64,000 nucleotides of DNA from Asterias amurensis (GCF_032118995.1 NC_092660.1:18896501-18960500), one strand, 5' to 3'; counted from the first letter of the stretch, positions 21,756 through 33,915 are shown. A program made the numbers and translations. Notes: generated from the letters alone by a model not told the origin.

Positions 21756-22179
21756 AGGGATGGATACATACACCTTTTGGTATGGAGAATAAAAATGCTA
21801 CAGTAATTTGACCCTATTCTTAATAATTTGTGACGCTTTTGCAATAGTTGTTTTATCCAAGAATCGTGTTTTATAAAGAACTTCAAATAAAACGTGTAAC
21901 GCCTTCGTTTTTCTGTGGATATTGTTTGAAAGCAATATAAAAATTGGATTAATATGAAAAGTATTTTTAAATTGTGTTGAAGAAATTTTATGGCAAAATA
22001 ATTGGTCAACGATATTTTTTATAGAGTCTCATGTATGTGGTACAAGATTAACCCAATTAAAAAATAATATATCTGCAATAGTTAAACACCCTCAATCACT
22101 CCATTGATTCGAGTAATTTCGTCTGTCTAGAATCTTGCATCTTCTACACCATTATGTTGTACAGGTATATTATGTATGT
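21756..22179. other. Spacer at the 3' side of G6
   Basis: AT-rich, nothing recognised. Contains the empty site TTTTTAAATTG (21964) for the MITE at 57079-57466. The usual gene-adjacent MITE is absent here and after G12. Confidence 0.5.
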
Positions 22180-23484
22180 CTAATTGTTAATGTTCTGATA
22201 CTGCTTCTCAGTTGAAATCTGTGGCACTCTGACCGCTTCATAGCTGGTGTTGGTGCTGCGCTCTGGACGAGCGTAGTCATACTCTGGGCTGCCATTCTGT
22301 ACTTCAACTGGTTGGTAGTAGGTATGTTGTGCGGGAATTGTCTCTTCAGTCGTAGTGGGTTCCGTGTAGACGCGATTCTTGGCCTCCGTTGGTTGCAGCT
22401 CCATGTAGGGATCAGCTTGGGTGACTTTGGGTTCTTTCTCAGAGATGAGTCTTTTTATCAGACGGTTCTTTCTGACGTCACGAAGGATGAGAATAATGAT
22501 GATGACAAAGAATGTAACAGCGAGGACTAATACAACTTTGAAAGCTACAAGCAATGGAGTTGAAGATGAGGCTGCATCAGATGATCTTGGGCTAGACTCA
22601 GTTGAAGAGGTTGAAGTAACTTCATTCTCTGTAGGTGGAGTAAGATTTCCAGTCGATGGTCTCGTTGATCCTGCTGTAAATGATGTTGGCATGGATGTAG
22701 TTGTGGGTTCTGTCATGGGTATTGTCAAGGTGTTCCTCACTATAATTGGTCCGATGAGACATGTATGTTGCATACCAGCGAAATACATTGATGATATGAA
22801 GAATTCGAATGCAACACCATTATCAGCATCATCCACTGTCAAATCTAATGTCCTGGAGACTGTATCGCTATCATCGTTGATTACTGATATCCAGTTGGTG
22901 TATCTAGAAGTCTGTATAGTGGGATTGATCGTCATTGTGACTGTTCCGTGACTGCTCTCAGATGAGCATCTCATATCTAACTCAGTCCCAGCGTTTACTG
23001 TAATGGGTCCAGCAGGAGAGCACATAGGGAAGGACGCACTGGGGAAGTATAGCATTGAAAGTGTTACACTGGATGTGGCTACGATGGTGTTGCCTCCACC
23101 CGGTAATGGGTCATTGACATTACACACATATTCATCAGTATCGGCCCTCTGCACATTGGTGATGGTAAAGTCTTGAACAACTGTTTGAGTATTCACACCC
23201 GATGTACCGAAGATGAATCGCCCATTGTTGTTAAAAACAGTAATTTCACCCCATCTCAAGTTTTGTCCTGGATCTTCAGTTTTCCACTGAACAATGTGAT
23301 CCGTCTCGAGGTTTGTAGCGGTACACCTCATATCAACCTGCCCGCCCTCCTTACGATCAGCCTCTGGTGTTAAGATCTCTGCATACACTGTTGGTTGAGC
23401 AGTGACAACCATCAGGAATCCGCCTGCATCAAGTGAACACCAAACACACACCAGCAAAACATACATCGAGATCCTTCCATCCAT
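22180..23484 (-). CDS. Class A two-Ig-domain receptor (G6), Ig2 cysteine replaced
   Basis: 434 aa, open. Parts as in G3. In the second Ig domain the F-strand cysteine is Phe (VAFEFFISSMYF instead of AFECLIS or AFDCFIS), removing one half of a disulfide; PMCSPAG and HTCLIG cysteines remain. The signal peptide and Ig1 differ from G7 at a single residue (FGTSG against FDTSG), and the 5' flanks are almost identical, so the pair is recent or has been converted. Tail has DPYMEL, VYTEP (Thr for Met), TYYQPV, YDYARP, TSYEAV and YQNI. Ends QNINN. Confidence 0.9.
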   Translation of the reverse strand: MDGRISMYVLLVCVWCSLDAGGFLMVVTAQPTVYAEILTPEADRKEGGQVDMRCTATNLETDHIVQWKTEDPGQNLRWGEITVFNNNGRFIFGTSGVNTQTVVQDFTITNVQRADTDEYVCNVNDPLPGGGNTIVATSSVTLSMLYFPSASFPMCSPAGPITVNAGTELDMRCSSESSHGTVTMTINPTIQTSRYTNWISVINDDSDTVSRTLDLTVDDADNGVAFEFFISSMYFAGMQHTCLIGPIIVRNTLTIPMTEPTTTSMPTSFTAGSTRPSTGNLTPPTENEVTSTSSTESSPRSSDAASSSTPLLVAFKVVLVLAVTFFVIIIILILRDVRKNRLIKRLISEKEPKVTQADPYMELQPTEAKNRVYTEPTTTEETIPAQHTYYQPVEVQNGSPEYDYARPERSTNTSYEAVRVPQISTEKQYQNINN

Positions 23485-23503
23485 CGTATTGAATCTGAGT
23501 TTA

Positions 23504-23557
23504 TTAAGTTGCGTTTAAATCATTCTTTGAGAAGACGGATTTAGGATGTAAATGCAT
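23504..23557 (-). other. Conserved upstream ORF of G6
   Basis: 17 codons, MHLHPKSVFSKNDLNAT, stop 19 bases before the receptor ATG. Confidence 0.45.
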
Positions 23558-24616
23558 GAAGTAGAATGATCCCACGTTCACATACAGCTCAATGTAATAG
23601 TGATTTAATGTACATTTAACGATACATGGGTGTACTTCCTCATGCTGAGCACGACACGCCAATGAACTTCAACAATAGCACAACTCTGGGTTTTCATTTT
23701 TACGGCAACAAGTTTAACAATAAGGGTCACAATGTCGCAGTTCAACTGATTCTAGAAAATACCCCAAAACCAACAGAAAATATGACGTATTTCTTGCCAT
23801 TAATGTAATTTTCTTAATATTAGTAGAATGGTTTGAAACAGAAGAATCAAGTCAAATAGTTTGACAATATTGTTGCCCTTTTAAACCTTTATTTTACGGT
23901 TTTTTAGTCGCTTTGATATGTGAGAATTGGTTTGCCAAAGAAGTTATTTAAATTCTTACTGAGGGCTCTCAAAGAATGTGATCTGTTTTGGGGGAAAAAA
24001 GATTGTGACGTCATAGATTGCCCAAGGTAGCACGAAACTGATTTGAAAAGTATTTGATTGTTCAGATCTGGGTATAGGTGTATTCCATCTACAACGCCAC
24101 CAACGGTGCTAATGGTCTAATGTCCTTTATTGTCTATGTTTAATACAGCATGCACAACTTGATCGAGGAAAACTGGTCATTCGGCCTCAACCAAAGATAT
24201 AAAAGTCTTTTAACATCTTTCAGTATTATTTTTGGCAGAATAATTTTCCTAACTCATACAAAGTCCTTGATCTCGTTTTAGTATAACAAAAAATATGAAT
24301 GGATACATTCGTTTTGTAGGAGGAATAATAAGTATACGTGTTGAGGCAATGAGGTCCGTTCTTTCCCGATTGAGATGACGTTTAAAATACACTTGTCACT
24401 AATTTATTCAAATCCAGCAGGTTCATTTATATAAACACAGTCTGATTGCAAACTGATAATCATTAATTAGGAATGCAAATTTATTCATATCAAGCAGGTT
24501 CATACATGTTCATGTTTTCCGATTACATTTATCTGACTCAAAATCTTGTTGCTTTTTTTAATTTATCAATATAAACCACAAGGGAAACTGACTGGGTAAA
24601 TTTTAAAATGATTTTT

Positions 24617-24727
24617 GGGGTTGAACAAAGAATTGACTAGAGTGGGATTCGAACCAATGACTTCCGGCACGTCAATCCGGAAGTCGTTGGTTCGAATCCC
24701 ACTCTAGTCAATTCTTTGTTCAACCCC
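24617..24727. repeat. tRNA-like inverted foldback, copy 4
   Basis: Both arms carry the same change relative to copies 2 and 5 (left CTTCCGG, right CCGGAAG), so pairing is kept. Confidence 0.75.
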
Positions 24728-24926
24728 AAAAATATTGTTAATATAAAATAATGTGTTATTTATTTACAGAAGTTTTAATTCAAAATGAATATTCACAAAT
24801 CAGTAATCATAGCAAGCAGGTTTTTACAGTGTTGATGTAATCTGACTACAAAGGAAAATTCTTTTTTTTTTGTTCTGACTTTGTGTACTTTTATGATCAA
24901 CCCTAAAAACGTGACGTGAGAATATA

Positions 24927-25052
24927 TTAAAGGGGCTGTGTCGTCTTGCTCATAAAAGGCGTGTGGCTGTACATGGACTAACACACAGTTACTGTACGTG
25001 CACACTCCCTCCGTATCATATCTATTTGGGCATAAAGACACAGCCCCTTTAA
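24927..25052. mobile_element. 125-bp TTAA MITE, copy 5
   Basis: Best preserved ends: AAAGGGGCTGTGTCGTC and GACACAGCCCCTTT, TTAA both sides. Confidence 0.8.
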
Positions 25053-25515
25053 CCTTAACTTGCACCAATCACATTGATTCCATGTTTAGCGTTACTGTAA
25101 AAACATACAATAACATGAACATAAGTTTGACAAATATAACTTTCATGGACAATACTTTTTTGTATAACCATGAATGCATTTTTAAATATTTTACAACGAG
25201 TGTACACGCCTTTGAATCGTGTGGAATAAAAAAAATTAATGATTTTGTTTTGAGGTGTACATGTATTTCAAAATAATATCAAAATCAATAACTATCGAAT
25301 AGATCAATGATAGTTCATTGTTGTTGTCAGTAATTTATTCATATATATAAGGTTCATTTATGAAATCCATATAGGAAAAAAGAAATTGCCCTCTCTTCCA
25401 AAAATGGACGTTTTTATTGTAGCTTTTAGGAGGTGTTGTGTACAAAGTACTCTGTAATTATCTGAACCTTTTGAGTGAGTGTCGTCTTGAATATTGTACC
25501 ACTATGGTTTTTATG

Positions 25516-25739
25516 TACACTGCAACAACTGGGGTGTCAAATTGACACCAAGTGTTTAGTCACATAACGATACTAAATAGCGAATCAAAGTAATCACAAT
25601 AGGAGGTTAACACCAATGTAAATGTTTTCAAAGAAATAAGTGTTTTTAAACACCACATTGTGTAAAATGTTGATTCCTTTTTTCATCTTAACGTGACAAC
25701 ACCCATGGTGTAAATTTTAACACCCAGTTTTGCGATGTA
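25516..25739. mobile_element. Gene-adjacent MITE beside the G7 stop
   Basis: Full-length copy, ends 16 bases before the G7 stop codon. Confidence 0.65.
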
Positions 25740-25755
25740 TATGGTACTCTTGTGT

Positions 25756-27060
25756 CTAATTGTTAATGTTCTGATACTGCTTCTCAGCTGAACTCTGTGG
25801 CACTCTTACCGCTTCATAGCTGGTGTTGGTGATGTCCCCTGGACGAGCATAGTCATACTCTGGGCTGCCATTCTCTACTTCAACTGGTTGGTTGTAGGTA
25901 TGTTGTGTGGGATTTGTCTCTTCAGTCGTAGTGGGTTCCATGTAGACGCGATTCCTGTCCTCCGTTGGCTGCAGCTCCATGTAGGGATCAGGTTGGGTGT
26001 CTTGGGGTTCTTTCTCAGAGGTGAGTCTTTTTATCAGACGTTTCTGTCTGACGTCACGAAGGATGAGAATGATGATGATGACAAAGAATGTAACAGCGAG
26101 GACTAAGACGACTATGAATGCTAGAATCCATGGATTTGAAGATGGGGTTGGATCAGATGAGCTTGGGCTAGACTTAGTTAAAGAGGTTGAAGTAACCTCG
26201 TTCTCTGTAGTTGGAGTAGGATTTCCAGTCGATGGTCTCGTTGATCCTGCTGTAGATGATGTTGACGTGGATGATGTTGTGGGTTCTGTCATGGGTATTG
26301 TCATAGTGTTCTTCACTGTAATTGGTCCGATTTGACATGTACTTTGCATACCATCGAAATACATTGATGATATGAGACATTCGAATGCAACACCATTATC
26401 AGCATCATCCACTGTCAAATCTAATGTCCTTACGACTGTATCGTTATCATCGTTGATTACTGATATCCAGTTGGTGTATCTAGAAGTCTGTATAGTGGGA
26501 TTGATCGTCATTGTGACTGTTCCATGACTGCTCTCAGATGAACACCTCATATCTAACACTGTCCCAGCGTCTACTGTAATGGGTCCAGCAGGAGAGCACA
26601 TAGGGAAGGACGCACTGGGGAAGTATAACACTGAAAGTGTTACACTGGATGTGGCTACGATGGTGTTGCCTCCACCCGGTAATGGGTCATTGACATTACA
26701 CACATATTCATCAGTATCGGCCCTCTGCACATTGGTGATGGTAAAGTCTTGAACAACTGTTTGAGTATTCACACCCGATGTATCGAAGATGAATCGCCCA
26801 TTGTTGTTAAAAACAGTAATTTCACCCCATCTCAAGTTCTGTCCTGGATCTTCAGTTTTCCACTGAACAATGTGATCCGTCTCGAGGTTTGTAGCGGTAC
26901 ACCTCATATCAACCTGCCCGCCCTCCTTACGATCAGCCTCTGGTGTTAAGATCTCTGCATACACTGTTGGTTGAGCAGTGACAACCATCAGGAATCCGCC
27001 TGCATCAAGTGAACACCAAACACACACCAGCAAAACATACATCGAGATCCTTCCATCCAT
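25756..27060 (-). CDS. Class A two-Ig-domain receptor (G7)
   Basis: 434 aa, intact, all canonical cysteines present. Signal peptide, V-like Ig domain, second Ig-like domain (FECLISSMYFDGMQSTC), long Ser/Thr stalk, membrane span from PWILAFIVVLVLAV, tail with DPYMEL, VYMEP, TYNQPV (Asn for the second Tyr), YDYARP, TSYEAV and YQNI. After YDYARP it reads GDITNTSY where others have EGSTNTSY. A DIRS-like element lies about 0.57 kb upstream. Confidence 0.92.
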   Translation of the reverse strand: MDGRISMYVLLVCVWCSLDAGGFLMVVTAQPTVYAEILTPEADRKEGGQVDMRCTATNLETDHIVQWKTEDPGQNLRWGEITVFNNNGRFIFDTSGVNTQTVVQDFTITNVQRADTDEYVCNVNDPLPGGGNTIVATSSVTLSVLYFPSASFPMCSPAGPITVDAGTVLDMRCSSESSHGTVTMTINPTIQTSRYTNWISVINDDNDTVVRTLDLTVDDADNGVAFECLISSMYFDGMQSTCQIGPITVKNTMTIPMTEPTTSSTSTSSTAGSTRPSTGNPTPTTENEVTSTSLTKSSPSSSDPTPSSNPWILAFIVVLVLAVTFFVIIIILILRDVRQKRLIKRLTSEKEPQDTQPDPYMELQPTEDRNRVYMEPTTTEETNPTQHTYNQPVEVENGSPEYDYARPGDITNTSYEAVRVPQSSAEKQYQNINN

Positions 27061-27079
27061 CGTATTGAATCTGAGTTTA

Positions 27080-27133
27080 TTAAGTTGCGTTTAAATCATT
27101 CTTTGAGAAGACGGATTTAGGATGTAAATGCAT
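27080..27133 (-). other. Conserved upstream ORF of G7
   Basis: Same peptide as upstream of G6, stop 19 bases before the receptor ATG. Confidence 0.45.
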
Positions 27134-27631
27134 GAAGAAGAATGATCCCACGTTCACATACAGCTCAATGTAATAGTGATTTAATGTACATTTAACGATA
27201 CATGGGTGTACTTCCTTATGCTGAGCACGACACGCCAATGAACTTCAACAATAGCACAACTCTGGGTTTTCATTTTTACGGCAACAAGTTTAACAATAAG
27301 GGTCACAATGTCGCAGTTCAACTGATTCTAGAAAATACCCCAAAACCAACAGAAAATATGACGTATTTCTTGCCATTAATGTAATTTTCTTAATATTAGT
27401 AGAATGGTTTGAAACAGAAGAATCAAGTCAAATAGTTTGACAATATTGTTGCCCATTTAAACCTTTATTTTACGGTTTTTTAGTCGCTTTGATATGTGAG
27501 AATTGGTTTGCCAAAGAACTTATTTAAATTCTTACTGAGGGCTCTCAATAAATGTGATCTGTTTTGGGGAAAAAATATTGTGACGTCATAGATTGCCCAA
27601 GGTAGCACGAAACTGATTTGGAAAGTATCTG
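27134..27631. promoter_or_regulatory. G7 5' flank with CRE-like block
   Basis: TGACGTCA at 27581-27588 with the conserved ATAGATTGCCCAAGGTAGCAC following. The retroelement begins about 45 bases beyond it, so the block nearest G7 is kept while the more distal upstream DNA is moved more than 5 kb away. Confidence 0.4.
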
Positions 27632-27633
27632 GT

Positions 27634-27783
27634 CTATTTCATTCACTTACCCAAATAGCCACTACTTATGCATATTTCATAGCCGACAGGCTAATTCGCT
27701 AGAAAAATTGACAACCAGAGGGCGCCCTCTCGCGCCCACCCAGCATGCTACGCAGTAGCTCCGCCAAATACGTCCTTCTTTTT
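27634..27783 (+). repeat. Left inverted terminal repeat of the DIRS-like element
   Basis: About 150 bases, running from CTTACCCAAATAGCCACTAC to AAATACGTCCTTCTTTTTC, complementary to 32733-32885. Confidence 0.85.
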
Positions 27784-28869
27784 CTAGCGACCGTACGTGG
27801 TAGACGTGAGTTTTTCCACCCTCTTGCTTTAGCTAGAGTACTTGTACGTTCGCTTTATTCCTATAAGATTACAACCAGTTTATTAGTAGAGTTTTCAGTC
27901 ATTTTGAGTGACGTTTTGGAAGAGCCCGAGACGTCTTTTCTGTTACACTTATCACCGAATTCTTGAGAATTATTGCATGATTTGCTAAGATATATATTCT
28001 GAATTCTGTTGAGACCCGAGCGCGAGTAGCACTCGGGGCTCTCGGGGATCGAGTACATCCCCTTACCTTATTTTCCAAGTGTATATATATTATTGTTGTG
28101 TCTCCGTGCCTTCCTTAATTTAATTAATTACGATATATAAATTAACTAGCGTCTCACCTCCGTGGGACTCCCTCCGGGAGCAGTACTCCCGTCCGTGGTA
28201 GAAAAGCTAGCTTTTTTCTAGGGTCAGTGTTCCACACTCGTGGGACTCCCTACTCTCCGAGAGAAGTACTCCCGGCCGTTGTAGTAGGAGGCTGACTCCA
28301 GGGCTCAATAATTTACGATTGGCTAACGTTCTTCTGGTCGCGACCAGTCGAACTCCCCCGCCCGAGAGAAGTACTCCCGGCCCGGCGCAGGAAGTTAGCG
28401 GAGAGAGCTTGGGTATACCGGTTAAATCCGTTCCCTTCCCCTGCTCGCTCCCCCTCGCTCCAGCGGAGAGCGTGGGCGCAAACGAAAATATATACGGGGT
28501 ATACCGGCCTCTGGCCTCTCCCTTGCCCCGTCTGTTTTCGTACTGAGCCGGTCCCCGAGCTACCAGGAATTTACGCCGGTAAGGCCGTTCGATAAATTCC
28601 ATGGTCAGCCATTTTCCTTCCTCGACACCGCGGTGACTTGGATCGAGGGACTATTGAGGGCGCTGTTGTGAGAAACATCGAACGGACGGTCTTTTTCTTC
28701 CCACATACGCAGTACCGCCCGGAAAGAGGGACGAACTTCAGTACCGGTCAAAATTGAAAAAGACCGCGCTACTGCACGTACGTGCCCTAGCGTCTCCTAT
28801 CACTATCCACGTGATATTAACGCATTAGCGATTTTTTCTTTCGCGCGATTATCCAAATAATAATAATAA

Positions 28870-28908
<39 letters not shown>

Positions 28909-28970
28909 GATTTTTTTTTTTTTTTTTTTTTTGTGCGCGACTTACCACAACATTTCACGGCGCTCCGCGC

Positions 28971-30845
28971 GTGATTATTACAATGGTAAAGAGCACAGCT
29001 AAGGGCTCGAGTAGTACCAAGGGTAAACCCATGAAAAGTACATCACACTCGAAGCCAACGACTGCAACTTCATTCAGTCCTCAGGCGAAGATTTCCTCAG
29101 GATCCTCTACGCCTCAACAATCCTCTGGACTGTTAGCCCAGGCAAGTGAACAAAAGCGAATGGGCTCAGAATTAAATTTTTCTCCGGCCCAATCTTCGTG
29201 TTCCGGGCAATCTGGTCCCCCGCCCGTGGGGCGGACGGACCAGGGACTAGGAGTGAGGGAATCACAGTCCACCTCATTTACGGACCGCTGCTCGGGAATA
29301 CCAATGACTGATTCAGAGTTTTCCCTGGCCAGCGTGGCTTCAGTCAAGAAGACCAAGCAAAAGCGTTCAGTCCCCTCTTCTGATGACTCTTCAGCTACAC
29401 TGAAGGTCAAAAAGAAGAAGAAAGAACAGGATACCATATCCCCGTCAGCCTTTATGAAGGCGTTCGATTCAATCAACGCTTCATTGGCAACGATCGCCCA
29501 ACAGCGATGGGGGGCGGCACCCACCCCACAGCGGGCTCCCCCACCATCCACCTTCCCGGACCCAGACCCGGGATTGGTTGTTCAGGGGCCTATCAGAGCA
29601 GCCCCAGTCGTTACCGAACCTCCACAGTTGGCAGAGGTAATCGATAGTGGGACGGAGGTGCCTCGCACTCCGGGGCATGAATGGCAACGGAGAGGTTCTC
29701 CTACGGCCATCTCGCTGCACCCTTCAACTACCCTTGAGGCATCCAACGGGGAGGAACCCGAGGAGGAGCCCGAAGGGGAGAGGAGCTCACATGAGGCACG
29801 CTCTGAGGAAGACGAGCCAACAGAACCGAGCAGTTTCTCTTCTTTTGAAACTCAACTCCGACTGGTGCAACGGGACATGGTTCGGGTACTCAAGCTACCG
29901 ACCGATGATACCCCAGGGGACTCATCGGACCGTCGCTCTTTCAAGACAAGAACCGGAGGGGAAGAAACGCGCAGCACGCCGTTCCCGACCCTCCCATTAG
30001 ACCGTCTTTGCGTGGACCGCATCAAAAGCACAGCCGCTCTAAAGAAATGGATTCCACATACCAAAAGGTCTAAGAACTACTTCCAGTATCCGCAAAAGGA
30101 CTGTGAGGATTTCTTCACCGTCCCCATCATACCGTCTACCGCAAAAGACAAACTCCAAAGCGATAGCGGTAAAGCCTCAGCTAAGGCGATCTTTGCCGAC
30201 AAGGGGAAAGCCCGACTTGAGGAGCAGATGAGGAAAATCGATGAGGCAGCCCGCTTCGGCGCCAAAGCCAACGCTTTTCTTCTACTGCTCTCGGAATACA
30301 TTGTCTGCGCCTGTGAGGAGGGCGCATCCACTCCAGCGGACATGCTAGCCATAGCTTTTCGCTGTCTAGAGGAAGGCCTTAGGATGTCCTTGGAGCAATT
30401 CACCAGAATTTCGCTCCAGACCACTCGTTCCAGAAGGACAAATGTACTTGAGACACTGTACATTCCCTACGAAGGGGCCAAGAAGAAATTAGAGGATATC
30501 TCTCTTCTTGGGAACGACCTCTTTGGAGGGCAATTCCAAGAGGTTCTTGAGACGGAGGCAAAACGCTTAAAAACCGCAGACAAGCTAAGCCTGCGAAAAC
30601 CAGCGGCCCCAAAAGCCAAGCTTGGGGGAAGAAAGGCTACCAGGGCTGGATTCACGCCACGCCCAGCCTTTCGTAAGGCCCTTAAGTCCCCTCAACAACA
30701 GGCCCCTAGGGCATCCCCCAGCACTGCCCCAGCGGCACCCCGCTACTCCCAGCCTGCACGTCAGAACTTCCAGACAGGCGGCAGGGGACGTGGCGGCGGT
30801 AGGCCCCCTCCCCCTCCTCGCTACTCGGGAGGGTGGAGGCGGTGA
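28971..30845 (+). mobile_element. Gag-like part of the DIRS-like element
   Basis: An open region of 624 codons with a Ser/Thr/Lys-rich start, an acidic middle and an RGRGGGRPPPPP end; no zinc knuckle seen. The position before the reverse transcriptase identifies it as the gag-like part; sequence similarity to a named gag family was not tested. Confidence 0.6.
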
Positions 30846-32459
30846 CGCCCTGCTTCTGACTCTGGCCCCCGAACCGGGACCCGTCGGGGGCCGTCTCAGA
30901 GATTTCGTAGGGTCTTGGAGCGAGATCACGTCCGACGCATGGGTGCTCGCAACGGTCGAACACGGTTACTGTCTAGAGTTCACGAGCACCCCTCCGTCAG
31001 ACACCCTGGTTCGCGAAACGCCAGTTCCGGCGAACAGGGAAAAGCGCCTGGCTCTAGAGAAGGAGATATCCTCCCTACTAGAAAAGCAGGCAGTGCGTCC
31101 GGTAGCGGACGCAGAACAGTTCCAGGGGTTCCTCTCGACGTTCTTTTTAACGCCAAAAAAGGGAACTATGGAATGGCGACCTATAATCAATCTCAAACCG
31201 CTCAATCGGTTCATCAGACCGAGACGCCTCCGGATGGAAACACTAAAAGTGATCCTGGAATCGCTACCCAAGGCGGTATGGGCAGCGTCAATCGACCTCA
31301 GAGACGCTTACCTCCACATACCAATCTCTTCGGGGCACTCCCGATACCTCCGATTCAGATATCGGGGGCGCACCCTGGAGTTCTCGGCCCTCCCATTTGG
31401 ACTCTCAACGTCACCAAGGGCGTTCACAAGAGTCACACGAGCAATCGCAGCCTATCTATGTCGTCGGAATATCATGATCTACATGTACCTGGACGACTGG
31501 CTGATTGTCGGCAGATCGGAAGAGGAAACAGCCCAGTATCTGCAGACCACCTGCGAGGTGACGAGGGCTGTAGGCTTCATTATAAACGAAGAGAAATCTC
31601 GTTTCATACCAACCCAGTCTCCGACCTTCCTAGGAGCGGTCATCGACCTTCGGAACGGCATAACCTTTCCCACAACGGAGCGCATCACAGCTCTATATCA
31701 GTGCGTGGACCTGTTCCTATCATCCACCACGGCCCCAGCACGGGCCTGGTTAAAACTTCTGGGCTTCATGACCAGTCTGGTAGATCTGGTTCCATGGTGC
31801 CGACTCCGAATGTGACCACTCCAGCTACACCTCTTGTCACATTTCAGGCCGAAAAGGGACTATATATCAATCCTCGTACCAATCAGCAGCCACATCCTTC
31901 CTCATCTGCGATGGTGGCAAAAGGAGGAAAACGTCAACTGCGGCCTTGGGTTCCCACCAAGGGCTCCCCAGGTCACAATCTTAACCGACGCATCCAACAA
32001 GGGCTGGGGCGCGTCCCTGGGCCCACGGCAGACAGCTGGGGTGTGGGACAAGTTCTTCAAGTCCCAACACATCAACATCCTGGAGCTCCAGGCGGTCATC
32101 AATGCCCTACGGCACTTCCAAACCGAGGTCAGGAACCGTGCGGTCCTCATCAGGACAGAAAACACGACAGTCGTGTCATATATAAACAGACAGGGAGGCA
32201 CGCGGTCACCTCAGCTGTGCCGTGTCAACATCCTGGGCGTTTTTCAGGGGGATCTCCTTTGCAGAGATCTCACAAGCAGCTTGCTGGAAGGGCCCATCAA
32301 CCTTCACCACCTGCTATCTGCGTGATGTGCTCCAGAACGAAGGGGCTTTTGGGAGAGCAGTGCTGTCAGCATCTCAACCCAGAAGGGAGACCCAAGCAAG
32401 CGACCTGTCCAGGCACCGCCAGGACAGAGCTTGAGGTGAGCCCCAAAGATATCTTCTGA
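30846..32459 (+). mobile_element. Reverse transcriptase and RNase H part of the DIRS-like element
   Basis: Reverse transcriptase landmarks include WRPIINLKPLNRFI, ASIDLRDAYLHIPI, LPFGLSTSPRAFT and YLDDWLIVG; the RNase H region has TDASNKGWGA and INILELQAV. The start of this part overlaps the end of the gag-like region. The part appears broken. Confidence 0.75.
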
Positions 32460-32561
32460 TTTTTATAAGCACTTCCTATCAGTTTGTAGTTTTAAGTCTT
32501 GGGTACTTGTCGACTATAGTCTGATTTTTCATTAAGGCGCCTCGCCTACCCAACCTCCATG

Positions 32562-32690
32562 TTACGGTGCTATTCTATGCATAAGTAGTGGCTATTTGGG
32601 TAAGTGAATGAAATAGACTCCCCCCCCCCCCCCACAATAGTGTGGGACGAGTCTATGATTGATACTTACCCAAATAGCCTTCCCGCCCTC
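32562..32690 (+). repeat. Internal complementary region of the DIRS-like element
   Basis: Holds GTGGCTATTTGGGTAAGTGA, complementary to the left end, directly followed by a C run and ACAATAGTGTGGGACGAG, complementary to the right end. In this order such regions are thought to template circular replication intermediates. Confidence 0.8.
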
Positions 32691-32732
32691 CTTCCCCACT
32701 AACGGCTCGTGTTCAGGGTTACCTGTAAGATG

Positions 32733-32918
32733 AGAAAAAGAAGGACGTATTTGGCGGAGCTACTGCGTAGCATGCTGGGTGGGCGCGAGAGGGCGCCCTC
32801 TGGTTGTCAATTTTTCTAGCGAATTAGCCTGTCGGCTATGAAATATGCATAAGTAGTGGCTATTTGGGTAAGTATCAATCATAGACTCGTCCCACACTAT
32901 TGTGGGGGGGGGGGGGGA
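32733..32918 (-). repeat. Right inverted terminal repeat of the DIRS-like element
   Basis: Complement of the left repeat plus about 30 terminal bases ending in a G run. Confidence 0.85.
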
Positions 32919-33477
32919 ATTGTTCAGTTCTGGGTGTAGGTGTATTCCATCTACAACGCCACCAACGGTGCTAATGGTCTAATGTCCTTTATTGTCTATG
33001 TTTAATACAGCATGCACAACTTGATCGAGGAAAACTGGTCATTCGGCCTCGAACCAAAAGTTTAAAAGTCTGTTAAAATCTGTCAGTATTATTTTTGGCA
33101 GAATAATTTTCCTAACTCATACAAAGTCCTCGATCTCGTTTTAGTATAACAAAAAATATGAATGGATACATTCGTTTTGTAGGAGGAATAATAAGTATAC
33201 GTGTTGAGGCAATGAGGTCCGTTCTTTCCCGATTGGGATGACGTTTAAAATACACTTGTCATTAATTTATTCAAATCCAGCAGGTTCATTTATATAAACA
33301 CAGTCTGATTGCAAACTAATAATCATTTAGGAATGCAAATTTATTCATATCAAGCAGGTTCATACATATTCATGTTTTCCGATTACATTTATCTGACTCA
33401 AGATCTTGCTGCTTATTAAAATTTATCAATATAAACCACAAGGGAAACTGACTGGGTAAATTTTAAAATGATTTTTG

Positions 33478-33586
33478 GGGTTGAACAAAGAATTGACTAG
33501 AGTGGGATTCGAACCAACGACCTCTGGCACGTTAATCCGGAGGTCGTTGGTTCGAGTCCCACTCTAGTCAATTCTTTGTTCAACCC
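33478..33586. repeat. tRNA-like inverted foldback, copy 5
   Basis: Arms as at 2308, with GGTTCGAGTCCCACTCTAG in the right arm. Confidence 0.75.
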
Positions 33587-33788
33587 AAAAGAATTATTTT
33601 TAATATAAAAATAATGTGTTATTTATTTACAGAAGTTTTAATTCAAAATGAATATTCACAAATCAGTAATCATAGCAAGCAGGTTTTTACAGTGTTGATG
33701 TAATCTGACTACAAAGAAAAATTCTTTTTTTTATGTTCTGACTTTGTGTACTTTTATGATCAACCCTAAAACGTGACGTGAGAATATA

Positions 33789-33915
33789 TTAAAGGGGTTG
33801 TGTCGTCTTGCTCATAAAAGGCGTGTGGCTGTACATGGAACTCACACACGGTTACTGTACGTGCACACTCCCTCCGTATCATATCTATTTGGGCATAAAG
33901 ACACAGCTCCTTTAA
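33789..33915. mobile_element. 125-bp TTAA MITE, copy 6
   Basis: TTAA-flanked inverted ends as in the other units. Confidence 0.75.

Larger units (their letters stand above)
23558..25515. other. Intergenic part of the class A tandem unit (G6 upstream, G7 downstream)
   Basis: No gene. Conserved 5' flank, TGACGTCA at 24006-24013 in the conserved block, then repeat DNA with the elements listed separately. A candidate polyadenylation signal for G7 lies at 25413-25418 (minus). Confidence 0.65.
27632..32918 (+). mobile_element. DIRS-like retroelement fossil (tyrosine-recombinase retrotransposon order)
   Basis: Inserted between GTATCTG and ATTGTTCAG of the class A unit, which other units have joined. 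Terminal repeats are inverted rather than direct, and an internal region near the right end is complementary to both termini, as known for DIRS elements. Parts seen in order: a gag-like region, a reverse transcriptase with YLDDWLI of the DIRS type, and an RNase H region. No tyrosine recombinase part was recognised. It looks broken, with at least a few breaks, and probably not able to move by itself. The near-identical ends and insertion into a single tandem unit suggest that it is younger than the unit duplications. Treated as a fossil. Confidence 0.85.

Noticed and set aside
28207-28602. Minus-strand frames inside the retroelement, also at 29114-29551 and 30077-30463
   Set aside because: Antisense of the element; no independent support.
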